Below, piece after piece: positions 1-5,407 of a stretch of 12,609 nucleotides of DNA; the first letter of the stretch is position 1, and each line of letters begins with the position of its first letter. Source of the DNA: an uncultured Roseburia sp. (GTDB lineage: Bacteria; Bacillota; Clostridia; Lachnospirales; Lachnospiraceae); assembly GCA_910584215.1 (NCBI GenBank), contig CAJTYI010000089.1, forward strand, positions 1-12,609, written 5' to 3'. The translations under genes were made by a program, and so were the position numbers. The notes under the pieces were generated by a model that saw nothing but the letters and a program-made list of their open reading frames with translations, was not told the DNA's origin and did not search any database.

Positions 1-1
1 T

Positions 2-613
2 ATAACCAAATACGCCGATATGTTCGGTTTGAATGAGACGACCGGCATTGAGATCGAGGAGAGCGCCCCGCATGTGGCGGATGATTTCCCGGTTATGGCG
101 GCGATCGGACAGAGTAACAATAAATACAGTACTGTGCAGCTCGCGCGTTATGTGACCGCAGTTGCAAACAGCGGTACGGTGTACGACTATACGCTGTTAA
201 ACCGCCTCGAAGATTCTCAGGGCAACGTACTTGAGACATTTGAGCCGAAAGTCCGCAATACCATCGACGTGCTGGATGCCAATCAGTGGAACAGTATTCA
301 TACCGGTATGCGCATGGTCGTGGAAAATAACAGGGCATTTAAAGATTTTCCTATCACGGCGGCGGGTAAGACCGGAACGGCGCAGCAGATTCCGACAAGG
401 CCTAATCACGCGCTTTTTGTGGGTTATGCGCCCTATGAGCAGCCGGAAATATCGATCGCTGCCCGCATCGCTTACGGATATACTTCCAGCAACGCGGCGG
501 ATTTGGTGCGCAATGTGCTCTCATATTACTTTAACGTAGAAAATCATGATGAGTTGTTGAGCGGCGAGGCGACCGACATCACATCTGCCGGCACGAACAC
601 GTTTGCCGATTAG
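2..613 (+). CDS. mrdA: Class B penicillin-binding protein, C-terminal transpeptidase part (5' truncated by window edge)
   Basis: The frame is open from the left edge, so the N-terminal part of the protein lies outside the window. Class B PBPs crosslink peptidoglycan peptides outside the membrane, working with a SEDS glycosyltransferase. The visible part carries the KTG active-site triad element (AAGKTGTAQQ; AAG Lys codon at 368-370) and the AIGQ...VQLARYVTAVANSG segment typical of transpeptidase domains. The Ser-x-x-Lys and SxN motifs must lie upstream. After the KTG motif come the usual HALFVGYAPYEQPEISIA strand region and a short, polar, Thr/Ala-rich tail. Downstream are minD, minE and rodA, which favours the elongation PBP2 (MrdA) over an FtsI type. 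The identification as a class B PBP is firm; the MrdA assignment is by context. Confidence 0.9.
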   Translation: MTKYADMFGLNETTGIEIEESAPHVADDFPVMAAIGQSNNKYSTVQLARYVTAVANSGTVYDYTLLNRLEDSQGNVLETFEPKVRNTIDVLDANQWNSIHTGMRMVVENNRAFKDFPITAAGKTGTAQQIPTRPNHALFVGYAPYEQPEISIAARIAYGYTSSNAADLVRNVLSYYFNVENHDELLSGEATDITSAGTNTFAD

Positions 614-614
614 G

Positions 615-647
615 ATAATAAGGCCATGAATTTTCATGGATTATTAT
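615..647 (+). repeat. AT-rich inverted repeat / stem-loop between the PBP gene and minD
   Basis: Two nested inverted repeats share nearly the same axis. The inner arms CCATGAA (624-630) and TTCATGG (633-639) are perfect with a 2-base centre. The outer arms ATAATAA (615-621) and TTATTAT (641-647) are also perfect, joined through a small GG/A internal loop. It begins right after the PBP stop codon and ends about 13 bases before the minD ribosome binding site. No T-tract follows, so it is a poor intrinsic terminator. It could be an mRNA processing or stability element, or an operator. Confidence 0.6.
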
Positions 648-673
648 AAATATATAAACAGGAGGTCTCCCTT

Positions 674-1480
674 ATGGGTGAAGTAATTACGTTTACTTCA
701 GGAAAAGGCGGGGTTGGCAAAACAACGACTACAGCCAACGTCGGCGTAGGACTTTCACTGTTAGATAAAAAGGTAGTATTGGTGGACACCGATATCGGCC
801 TAAGGAACCTTGATGTAGTCATGGGACTCGAGAACCGGATTCTCTACAATCTGGTCGATGTCCTAAGCGGCAGATGCCGCGTGAAACAGGCGGTGCTTAA
901 GGACAAGCGTTATCCGAATCTGTCCATCATACCGTCCTCCTGCGCCAAGGGCGCAGCAATCGGAATCAATGAAAAACAAATGAAAAATCTTTTGAAAGAC
1001 TTGCGCAGAGATTATGATTTTGTGCTGATCGACAGTCCGGCGGGGATTGAACATGGGTTTGACCTCGCCACCTGCGATTGCGACCGCGCTATCATAGTGA
1101 CGACCCCGCAGGTGGCGGCAATCCACGATGCGGACTGCGTGCTCTCCATTTTAAAGAAGCGGGCGGTCAAGGAGGTGAATATTCTTATCAACAGTTTTCG
1201 GCGGCAGATGGTCAAAGACGGGGATATGCTCGATGTGGCCGATATCTGTGAACTGTTCGACGCCAAGCTGATCGGCGTCGTGTTGGAAGATGAAGCAATC
1301 ATTGTATCCCAGAACCGGGGGGAGCCGGTGATGGGCAAACATACTGTATCGGAGGAATGTTATATCAATATTGCGCGCAGACTATGTAAAGAGGAGCTTC
1401 CGATTCCGGATTACATAAGGCATAAAAGTATTTTTTCACGAATATTTTTCAGCAAAAATACTGCCGGAAAGCTGGTGTAG
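674..1480 (+). CDS. minD: Septum site-determining ATPase MinD
   Basis: MinD is a membrane-cycling ATPase of the ParA/MinD family. In the dimeric ATP form it binds the membrane and recruits the division inhibitor MinC, and MinE stimulates its hydrolysis. The 268-residue protein has the deviant Walker A motif GKGGVGKTT (residues 10-18, signature Lys11 and P-loop Lys16), the switch segment VLVDTDIGLRNLD with Asp38 and Asp40, and Walker B FVLIDSPAG with Asp120. The C-terminus (about 249-262, SIFSRIFFSKN) has the hydrophobic/basic pattern of a membrane-targeting amphipathic helix. Length is normal for the family. A strong AGGAGGT site (660-666) sits 7 bases before the ATG. minE follows after 2 bases. 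No minC lies immediately upstream, which is discussed as a finding. Confidence 0.97.
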   Translation: MGEVITFTSGKGGVGKTTTTANVGVGLSLLDKKVVLVDTDIGLRNLDVVMGLENRILYNLVDVLSGRCRVKQAVLKDKRYPNLSIIPSSCAKGAAIGINEKQMKNLLKDLRRDYDFVLIDSPAGIEHGFDLATCDCDRAIIVTTPQVAAIHDADCVLSILKKRAVKEVNILINSFRRQMVKDGDMLDVADICELFDAKLIGVVLEDEAIIVSQNRGEPVMGKHTVSEECYINIARRLCKEELPIPDYIRHKSIFSRIFFSKNTAGKLV

Positions 1481-1482
1481 CC

Positions 1483-1743
1483 ATGTGGAAAAGAGCGAGC
1501 GGGGAAGGGATCTTCGGGAGAAACCGCAGATTCCATCATACCTCCAAAAATGTTGCGAAAGAGCGGCTGCGTCTGATGATGGAAGCCCAAAGACAACGTC
1601 TGGATGAAGATGTGCTAAACCAGATTCGGCAGGAAATTGGAACGGTAATCACAAAGTATGTGGATATCGAGCTGGAGAATGTCGAGGTGAAAGTGATTTT
1701 AAAGGATTACAAAAAGAGAGAAACGTATGTTGAAACAATATAA
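1483..1743 (+). CDS. minE: Cell division topological specificity factor MinE
   Basis: MinE stimulates MinD ATPase activity and drives release of MinCD from the membrane, so division inhibition is kept away from mid-cell. The 86-residue protein contains SKNVAKERLRLMMEAQRQR (about 21-39), matching the MinD-contact region of E. coli MinE (NIAKERLQIIVAERR). The topological specificity domain follows (LNQIRQEIGTVITKYVDIELENVEVKV). The N-terminus, with hydrophobic and basic residues, could be the membrane-targeting sequence. The start ATG is 2 bases after the minD stop with no strong site of its own, suggesting translational coupling. Its last 17 bases overlap the rodA-type gene. MinE in Gram-positives goes with an oscillating Min system rather than the MinJ/DivIVA type, which is relevant to the absence of divIVA in this window. 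Confidence 0.95.
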   Translation: MWKRASGEGIFGRNRRFHHTSKNVAKERLRLMMEAQRQRLDEDVLNQIRQEIGTVITKYVDIELENVEVKVILKDYKKRETYVETI

Positions 1744-2830
1744 ACTGAAAAATTACAAGTTTACATTGATATTGTTTGTGGTAATACTCAACATTCTGGG
1801 TATCATGCTGATCGGAAGCGCCAGTCCGAGCGACCAGAAAAAGCAATTGTTTGGTATGGTGTCGGGGCTTGTGATCATGTTTGTCATTTCCCTGATTGAT
1901 TACAGTTTTATTTTAAAATTTTCCTGGCTGATCTACCTGATGGGGATTGTGATGCTGGTGTTAGTGTTTGTGGCTGGCGACGGGGCGAAAGGCGCACAGC
2001 GCTGGTTTGAAATCGGCGGTTTTCGCTTTCAGCCCTCCGAGCTTGCCAAGGTGCTTCTGATCTTGTTTTTTGCCTATTTTTTTATGAAACATGAGGAAAA
2101 AATCAACACCTTTGGGGTAGTAGTCGGGTCTATCGTGCTTGTGGCGGTTCCGCTTGGACTCATCATGGCGCAGCCCAACCTTTCGATGACGATCATCATC
2201 ACCCTCATTTTCTGCTTCATACTGTTTGCGGCGGGATTGAGTTATAAAGTGGTGGTTGGCGTGCTTGCGACCTGTGTGCCGTCGGGATTGATTTTGCTTG
2301 TACTCATTATTCAGGACAAGTTTCCCCTGATTCGTCCCTATCAGCTGGGACGGATTATGGGGTGGCTGTATCCCGATGAATATCCTGATATCGCCTACCA
2401 GCAGCAGAATTCGATCATGGCGATCGGCTCCGGCCAGTTGTGGGGAAAAGGGTTGAACAATACGGACCCAACCTCGGTGAAAAACGGCAAATTTATCCTG
2501 GAACCGCAGAACGATTTTATTTTTGCGGTGGCGGGGGAAGAGCTGGGGTTTATCGGTACGGCCGTCATTATAATTCTCTTGCTTTTCATCACGTTAGAGT
2601 GTATATTTATTGCTAGAAAGGCAAAAGACATGGCGGGTTATCTCATCTGCTGCGGGGTGGCTGCAATGATAGGGTTTCAGAGCTTTGTAAATATTGGGGT
2701 TGCAAGCGGCCTGTTACCGAATACGGGGGTGACGCTGCCGTTTGTCAGTTATGGTTTGACTTCGCTGTGGTCGCTCTATATGGGCATAGGTTTTGTGCTG
2801 AATGTGGGGCTTCAGCCGAAAAAATACTAG
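1727..2830 (+). CDS. rodA: SEDS-family peptidoglycan glycosyltransferase (RodA type)
   Basis: SEDS proteins polymerise lipid II into glycan strands in the membrane, paired with a class B PBP; the PBP gene at the left edge is the likely partner. The 367-residue protein has many hydrophobic segments. Recognisable family motifs are AQRWF (90-94), FQPSELAK (101-108), the NDFIFAVAGEELG loop (262-274) with Asp263 at the position of the essential catalytic Asp, and TGVTLPFVSYG (333-343). Two usually conserved spots differ. QPDLGT reads QPNLSMT (Asn151 for Asp), and the Gly-Gly-Ser-Ser after SYG reads Gly-Leu-Thr-Ser (343-346). The start ATG overlaps minE by 17 bases, indicating coupling. RodA rather than FtsW is inferred from context with minDE and the PBP; sequence alone does not settle it. 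Confidence 0.9.
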   Translation: MLKQYKLKNYKFTLILFVVILNILGIMLIGSASPSDQKKQLFGMVSGLVIMFVISLIDYSFILKFSWLIYLMGIVMLVLVFVAGDGAKGAQRWFEIGGFRFQPSELAKVLLILFFAYFFMKHEEKINTFGVVVGSIVLVAVPLGLIMAQPNLSMTIIITLIFCFILFAAGLSYKVVVGVLATCVPSGLILLVLIIQDKFPLIRPYQLGRIMGWLYPDEYPDIAYQQQNSIMAIGSGQLWGKGLNNTDPTSVKNGKFILEPQNDFIFAVAGEELGFIGTAVIIILLLFITLECIFIARKAKDMAGYLICCGVAAMIGFQSFVNIGVASGLLPNTGVTLPFVSYGLTSLWSLYMGIGFVLNVGLQPKKY

Positions 2831-2839
2831 GAGAAGGAC

Positions 2840-3244
2840 GTGGACTATATGAACATAGGACTAATCGCACACGATTCTAAGAAAAAACTCATGCAGAATT
2901 TTTGTATTGCATATCGGGGGATTTTATGTAAACATGAATTATTCGCAACGGGGACAACGGGGAGACTGATTGAGGAAGTGACAAATCTTAACATTCATAA
3001 GTATCTGGCGGGACATTTAGGCGGTGCACAGCAGTTGTCTGCTCAGATTGAACACAATGAGATCGATCTTGTGATTTTTCTGCGCGAACCGCTGACGCCG
3101 AAATCACACGAGCCGGACGTCAACAATGCAGTGAAAATCTGCGATACATACAATATTCCACTGGCAACGAATCTTGCCACGGCAGAACTGTTAATCAGAG
3201 CGTTAGACAGAGGAGATTTAGAGTGGCGTGAAATGTACAAATAA
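2840..3244 (+). CDS. mgsA: Methylglyoxal synthase family protein, catalytic Asp replaced by Ala
   Basis: Methylglyoxal synthase converts dihydroxyacetone phosphate to methylglyoxal and phosphate, a bypass of lower glycolysis. The 134-residue protein aligns from LIAHDSKKKLM through FATGTTGRLIEE (phosphate-binding), GHLGGAQQLSAQI, DLVIFLREPL, HEPDV and IPLATNLATAELLI. By recall of E. coli MgsA, the catalytic base Asp71 lies in GGDQQ; here that position is Ala63 (codon GCA, 3026-3028). E. coli Asp91 corresponds to Glu83, while His98 and Asp101 are kept as His90 and Asp93. The family call is solid, but activity is doubtful. The start is GTG at 2840, 6 bases after AGGAG (2829-2833); an in-frame ATG at 2849 is an alternative that begins exactly at the conserved core. 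The 3' end overlaps the carboxypeptidase gene by 17 bases. Confidence 0.88.
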   Translation: MDYMNIGLIAHDSKKKLMQNFCIAYRGILCKHELFATGTTGRLIEEVTNLNIHKYLAGHLGGAQQLSAQIEHNEIDLVIFLREPLTPKSHEPDVNNAVKICDTYNIPLATNLATAELLIRALDRGDLEWREMYK

Positions 3245-4211
3245 GATATGTGTGACAATGCTTTTGCTCGTCTGCGTTATGATGGCGGGCTGCGGCAATA
3301 AAGCGCCGGAGCTTGAGAGAACCTATGATATTTACCGCACGGCGGTGGCAGCGGGAGCTGCCAGCACCCAAAGCGCCGGAGGCGGAGGCTTTTTTGCGGA
3401 GGAGCTGTGCGTCGCGCCCGATGTGGAACTTGGAACGGGCGAGACAACCTCACAGGTGGCGGACGGCGCAGGGGTGTTTAATTTAGCGACGAAGAGTGTC
3501 ACTTATGAGAAAAATATATATAAAAAGTTGTATCCGGCCAGCACGACAAAGATTTTGACTGCGTATCTGGTATTAAAGTACTGTGACGATCTGGGCACCA
3601 TCGCGACGGTCAGTGAAAACGCGGTCAACCAGGCGGCCGATTCCTCGGTGTGCGGGCTGAAAGCCGGCGATATCATCAGCGTGCGGGATTTGCTCTATGG
3701 CTTGATGCTGCGCAGTGGAAACGACGCCGCGATCGTTCTCGCAGAACAGCTTTCCGGCAGCGTAGAACAGTTTGCCGAACTGATGAATCAGGAGGCGCTG
3801 GCGCTAGGAGCGACACAGTCCCATTTCGTCAATCCCAACGGGCTCCCGGCAGAGGGACACTATACGTCAGTTTATGACCTGTATCTGATGTTTCACGAGG
3901 CTCTTAAGGACGAACGTTTCGTTGAACTGATCAGTGCCACGTCGTACAGCGTTTCTTATCAGGACGCGGCGGGAAATACGGTCGAGAAGGAATGGGAAAA
4001 TACCAACCAATATTTCACAGGGTATGCCACGCCCCCGGAAGGGATCACCGTGATCGGCGGCAAGACTGGGACGACTGGCGAGGCCGGGTATTGTCTGGTT
4101 CTTTACGCCAAAAATCAAAAAGGAGAGCCGCTCATTTCGATTGTGTTAAAGGCAGACGGAAAAGCAAATCTTTATCTGTTGATGAATGAGATGCTCAAAG
4201 GGTATGCATAG
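3228..4211 (+). CDS. Lipoprotein D-alanyl-D-alanine carboxypeptidase (peptidase S11)
   Basis: This family removes the terminal D-Ala from peptidoglycan pentapeptides and so limits crosslinking outside the cell. All three penicillin-binding motifs are visible: SxxK as STTK (Ser105, Lys108), SGN (163-165), and KTG (279-281 in GGKTGTTG). The N-terminus is a lipoprotein signal peptide: basic start, hydrophobic core, and lipobox MAGC with the acylated Cys at residue 22. A Gly/Ala-rich linker runs to about residue 55. At 327 residues it ends just after the catalytic domain and lacks the C-terminal beta domain and amphipathic anchor of PBP5/DacA, so the lipid probably supplies membrane attachment. 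The start is GTG at 3228, inside the end of mgsA, with AGGAG at 3211-3215. DacA/DacF-like by domain; I give no symbol because the exact orthologue is unclear. Confidence 0.9.
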   Translation: MKCTNKICVTMLLLVCVMMAGCGNKAPELERTYDIYRTAVAAGAASTQSAGGGGFFAEELCVAPDVELGTGETTSQVADGAGVFNLATKSVTYEKNIYKKLYPASTTKILTAYLVLKYCDDLGTIATVSENAVNQAADSSVCGLKAGDIISVRDLLYGLMLRSGNDAAIVLAEQLSGSVEQFAELMNQEALALGATQSHFVNPNGLPAEGHYTSVYDLYLMFHEALKDERFVELISATSYSVSYQDAAGNTVEKEWENTNQYFTGYATPPEGITVIGGKTGTTGEAGYCLVLYAKNQKGEPLISIVLKADGKANLYLLMNEMLKGYA

Positions 4212-4275
4212 CGCCGGAAACAAACTGGCAGGAAGAAGCGTGCGGGTATCGTCACAAAAAACTTTTAGGTTAAGG

Positions 4276-4304
4276 TTGTAATTTATAGTGAAATGTACTA
4301 TAAT
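4276..4304 (+). promoter_or_regulatory. Sigma-A-type promoter for the small P-loop gene
   Basis: TTGTAA (4276-4281) and a perfect TATAAT (4299-4304) are separated by 17 bases, in an AT-rich stretch after the carboxypeptidase gene. The next start codon is at 4385, which gives a leader of roughly 70 bases. This makes the P-loop gene a separate transcription unit. Confidence 0.65.
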
Positions 4305-4370
4305 TATCCTATATTATCATATGTTTTTATACAATGTGATAAAAGCAACCCATGTATAAGGCAGATATGC

Positions 4371-4376
4371 AGGAGG
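4371..4376 (+). promoter_or_regulatory. Ribosome binding site that fixes the P-loop protein start at 4385
   Basis: AGGAGG lies 8 bases before ATG 4385. An earlier in-frame ATG at 4352 has no comparable site, and would place this site inside the coding region, so 4385 is preferred. Confidence 0.75.
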
Positions 4377-4384
4377 AAACAAGT

Positions 4385-4807
4385 ATGGTAGAAATTATAT
4401 CAGGAGAGAAGGGCAAAGGCAAGACGAAAGCACTGTTGGATAAAGTGAACGCATCCGTCGCCTCAACCTCGGGTAATATAGTCTATCTTGATAAGAATCA
4501 GAAACATATGTTTGAGCTTAATAACAAAGTTAGACTGATCAACGTCACCGATTATCCGCTCGATGACTGCGATATGTTTCTCGGTTTTGTTTGTGGCATT
4601 GTATCGCAGGATCACGATCTCGAAGAGATGTATCTCGACAGCTTTCTCACGATTGCATTTATCAAAGAGGACTGGCAGCTTTCCCACGCTTTTGGCAAGC
4701 TTGAAGAGATTAGCGAAAAATATAATGTCAACTTTGTATTAAGCATTTCTAAGGACAAAGAAAGCCTTCCAGAGTGCATGAGTGAGAACATTATCCTCTC
4801 TCTGTAA
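4385..4807 (+). CDS. Small P-loop protein of unknown function
   Basis: This 140-residue cytoplasmic protein begins almost at once with a canonical Walker A motif, GEKGKGKT (residues 7-14), so it should bind a nucleotide. A first beta strand (VEIIS) precedes the P-loop and a second strand (NIVYLDK) follows at about 31-37. A Walker B-like acidic end is not clear; candidates are DDCDMFLGF (60-68) and EKYNVNFVLSIS (111-122, a hydrophobic strand ending in Ser). No sensor, transmembrane or DNA-binding motif is visible. I recall similar short proteins in Lachnospiraceae, sometimes labelled PilT-like, but PilT is much longer and nothing here supports a pilus role. The gene is a single-gene unit with its own promoter and terminator. 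It is a real gene by start signal, motif and codon pattern; its function is unknown. Confidence 0.85.
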   Translation: MVEIISGEKGKGKTKALLDKVNASVASTSGNIVYLDKNQKHMFELNNKVRLINVTDYPLDDCDMFLGFVCGIVSQDHDLEEMYLDSFLTIAFIKEDWQLSHAFGKLEEISEKYNVNFVLSISKDKESLPECMSENIILSL

Positions 4808-4894
4808 GACAGAAAGCAAAGTGAACTGCCCGTTTAGCGGACAGCGTGCGATGCGAAATGTCCGTATGTTACATCAAAAGATAAGAGCAGTATG

Positions 4895-4925
4895 GAGCCA
4901 CACGTTTGCACGAGTGGCTCTTTTT
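4895..4925 (+). terminator. Intrinsic terminator after the P-loop gene
   Basis: GAGCCAC (4895-4901) pairs with GTGGCTC (4914-4920), and CG/CG inside the loop can extend the stem past an A-A mismatch. TTTTT follows at 4921-4925. It lies between convergent genes and terminates the + transcript about 90 bases after the P-loop stop. Confidence 0.85.
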
Positions 4926-4945
4926 CATGTTTGTTGTCGTTTTCC

Positions 4946-5155
4946 TTAAGATTCGCTCGAACGGATACGTCCAAACAAACTGATGAGATATAATCCGCCG
5001 ATTCCGACAATCGCGTATATAATTCTTGAGAACCAGGACATATTGCCGAAAATAAATGCAACTAAGTCAAATTGGAAAAATCCGATTAATCCCCAATTCA
5101 CAGCACCGATGATTACCAAGGTAAGTAACGTGTAATCAAGCCAATGTGTATTCAT
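4946..5155 (-). CDS. DUF378 family small membrane protein
   Basis: This is a 69-residue protein with two predicted membrane segments (about residues 8-29 and 43-61). It has the family signature GAVNWGLIGFFQFDLVAFIFG in the first half, followed by SRIIYAIVGIGGLYLISLFGR. The family is widespread in bacteria (B. subtilis YuzA is a member) and has no established function that I know of. The ATG at 5155 is chosen because an excellent AAGGAGG site lies 8 bases upstream on the minus strand; an earlier ATG at 5203 would add a charged stretch and has no such site. The short C-terminal tail is polar (RSSES). The gene converges on the P-loop gene and diverges from the HlyD-like gene. Confidence 0.88.
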   Translation of the reverse strand: MNTHWLDYTLLTLVIIGAVNWGLIGFFQFDLVAFIFGNMSWFSRIIYAIVGIGGLYLISLFGRIRSSES

Positions 5156-5237
5156 AAGTTTACCCTCCTTTTTCTCGCACCGTCTCTTTTTCTGTGGATG
5201 CACCTATGATTTTCGTGAAGAGAACGGTACAGGTACC

Positions 5238-5265
5238 ATAGTAGTGTAACAGTTGAGAGAAACAA
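5238..5265 (-). promoter_or_regulatory. Weak candidate promoter for the DUF378 gene
   Basis: On the minus strand TTGTTT (5265-5260) and TACTAT (5243-5238) are separated by 16 bases. Each hexamer is only a partial consensus match. The position fits a leader of about 70 bases before the DUF378 start, and the ATGCGCA direct repeats lie directly upstream of it. Confidence 0.25.
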
Positions 5266-5316
5266 TGCGCAGATAATGCGCATAATTGTCTGCACTGTTA
5301 TTAGTAGTCTGCACTG
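5265..5316. repeat. Two pairs of short direct repeats in the divergent regulatory region
   Basis: ATGCGCA occurs at 5265-5271 and 5276-5282, 11 bases apart (about one helical turn). GTCTGCACTG occurs at 5288-5297 and 5307-5316, 19 bases apart. All four copies are perfect, and they sit between the candidate promoters of the divergent DUF378 and HlyD-like genes. This arrangement resembles operator sites for transcription factors bound to one face of the DNA. Confidence 0.55.
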
Positions 5317-5342
5317 GAAAAAAAGATTTTATACATATAAAG

Positions 5343-5371
5343 TTGTTTTATTTGGAAAAAAATGATAAAAT
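5343..5371 (+). promoter_or_regulatory. Sigma-A-type promoter (extended -10) for the HlyD-like gene
   Basis: TTGTTT (5343-5348) and TAAAAT (5366-5371) are separated by 17 bases, and a TGA immediately precedes the -10, giving an extended -10 element. The leader to the TTG start at 5408 would be about 30 bases. Confidence 0.65.
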
Positions 5372-5395
5372 AGAAATAAGGTTTATTTTTTGTAT

Positions 5396-5400
5396 GGAGG
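5396..5400 (+). promoter_or_regulatory. Ribosome binding site that fixes a TTG start at 5408
   Basis: GGAGG lies 7 bases before TTG 5408. There is no ATG in this frame until the membrane segment has already been translated, so TTG 5408 is the best start. Confidence 0.7.
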
Positions 5401-5407
5401 ATTTTTT

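Noticed and set aside
4212..4240. Possible terminator after the carboxypeptidase gene (GCCGG...CTGGC)
   Set aside because: The stem is short with an imperfect match, and no T-run follows.
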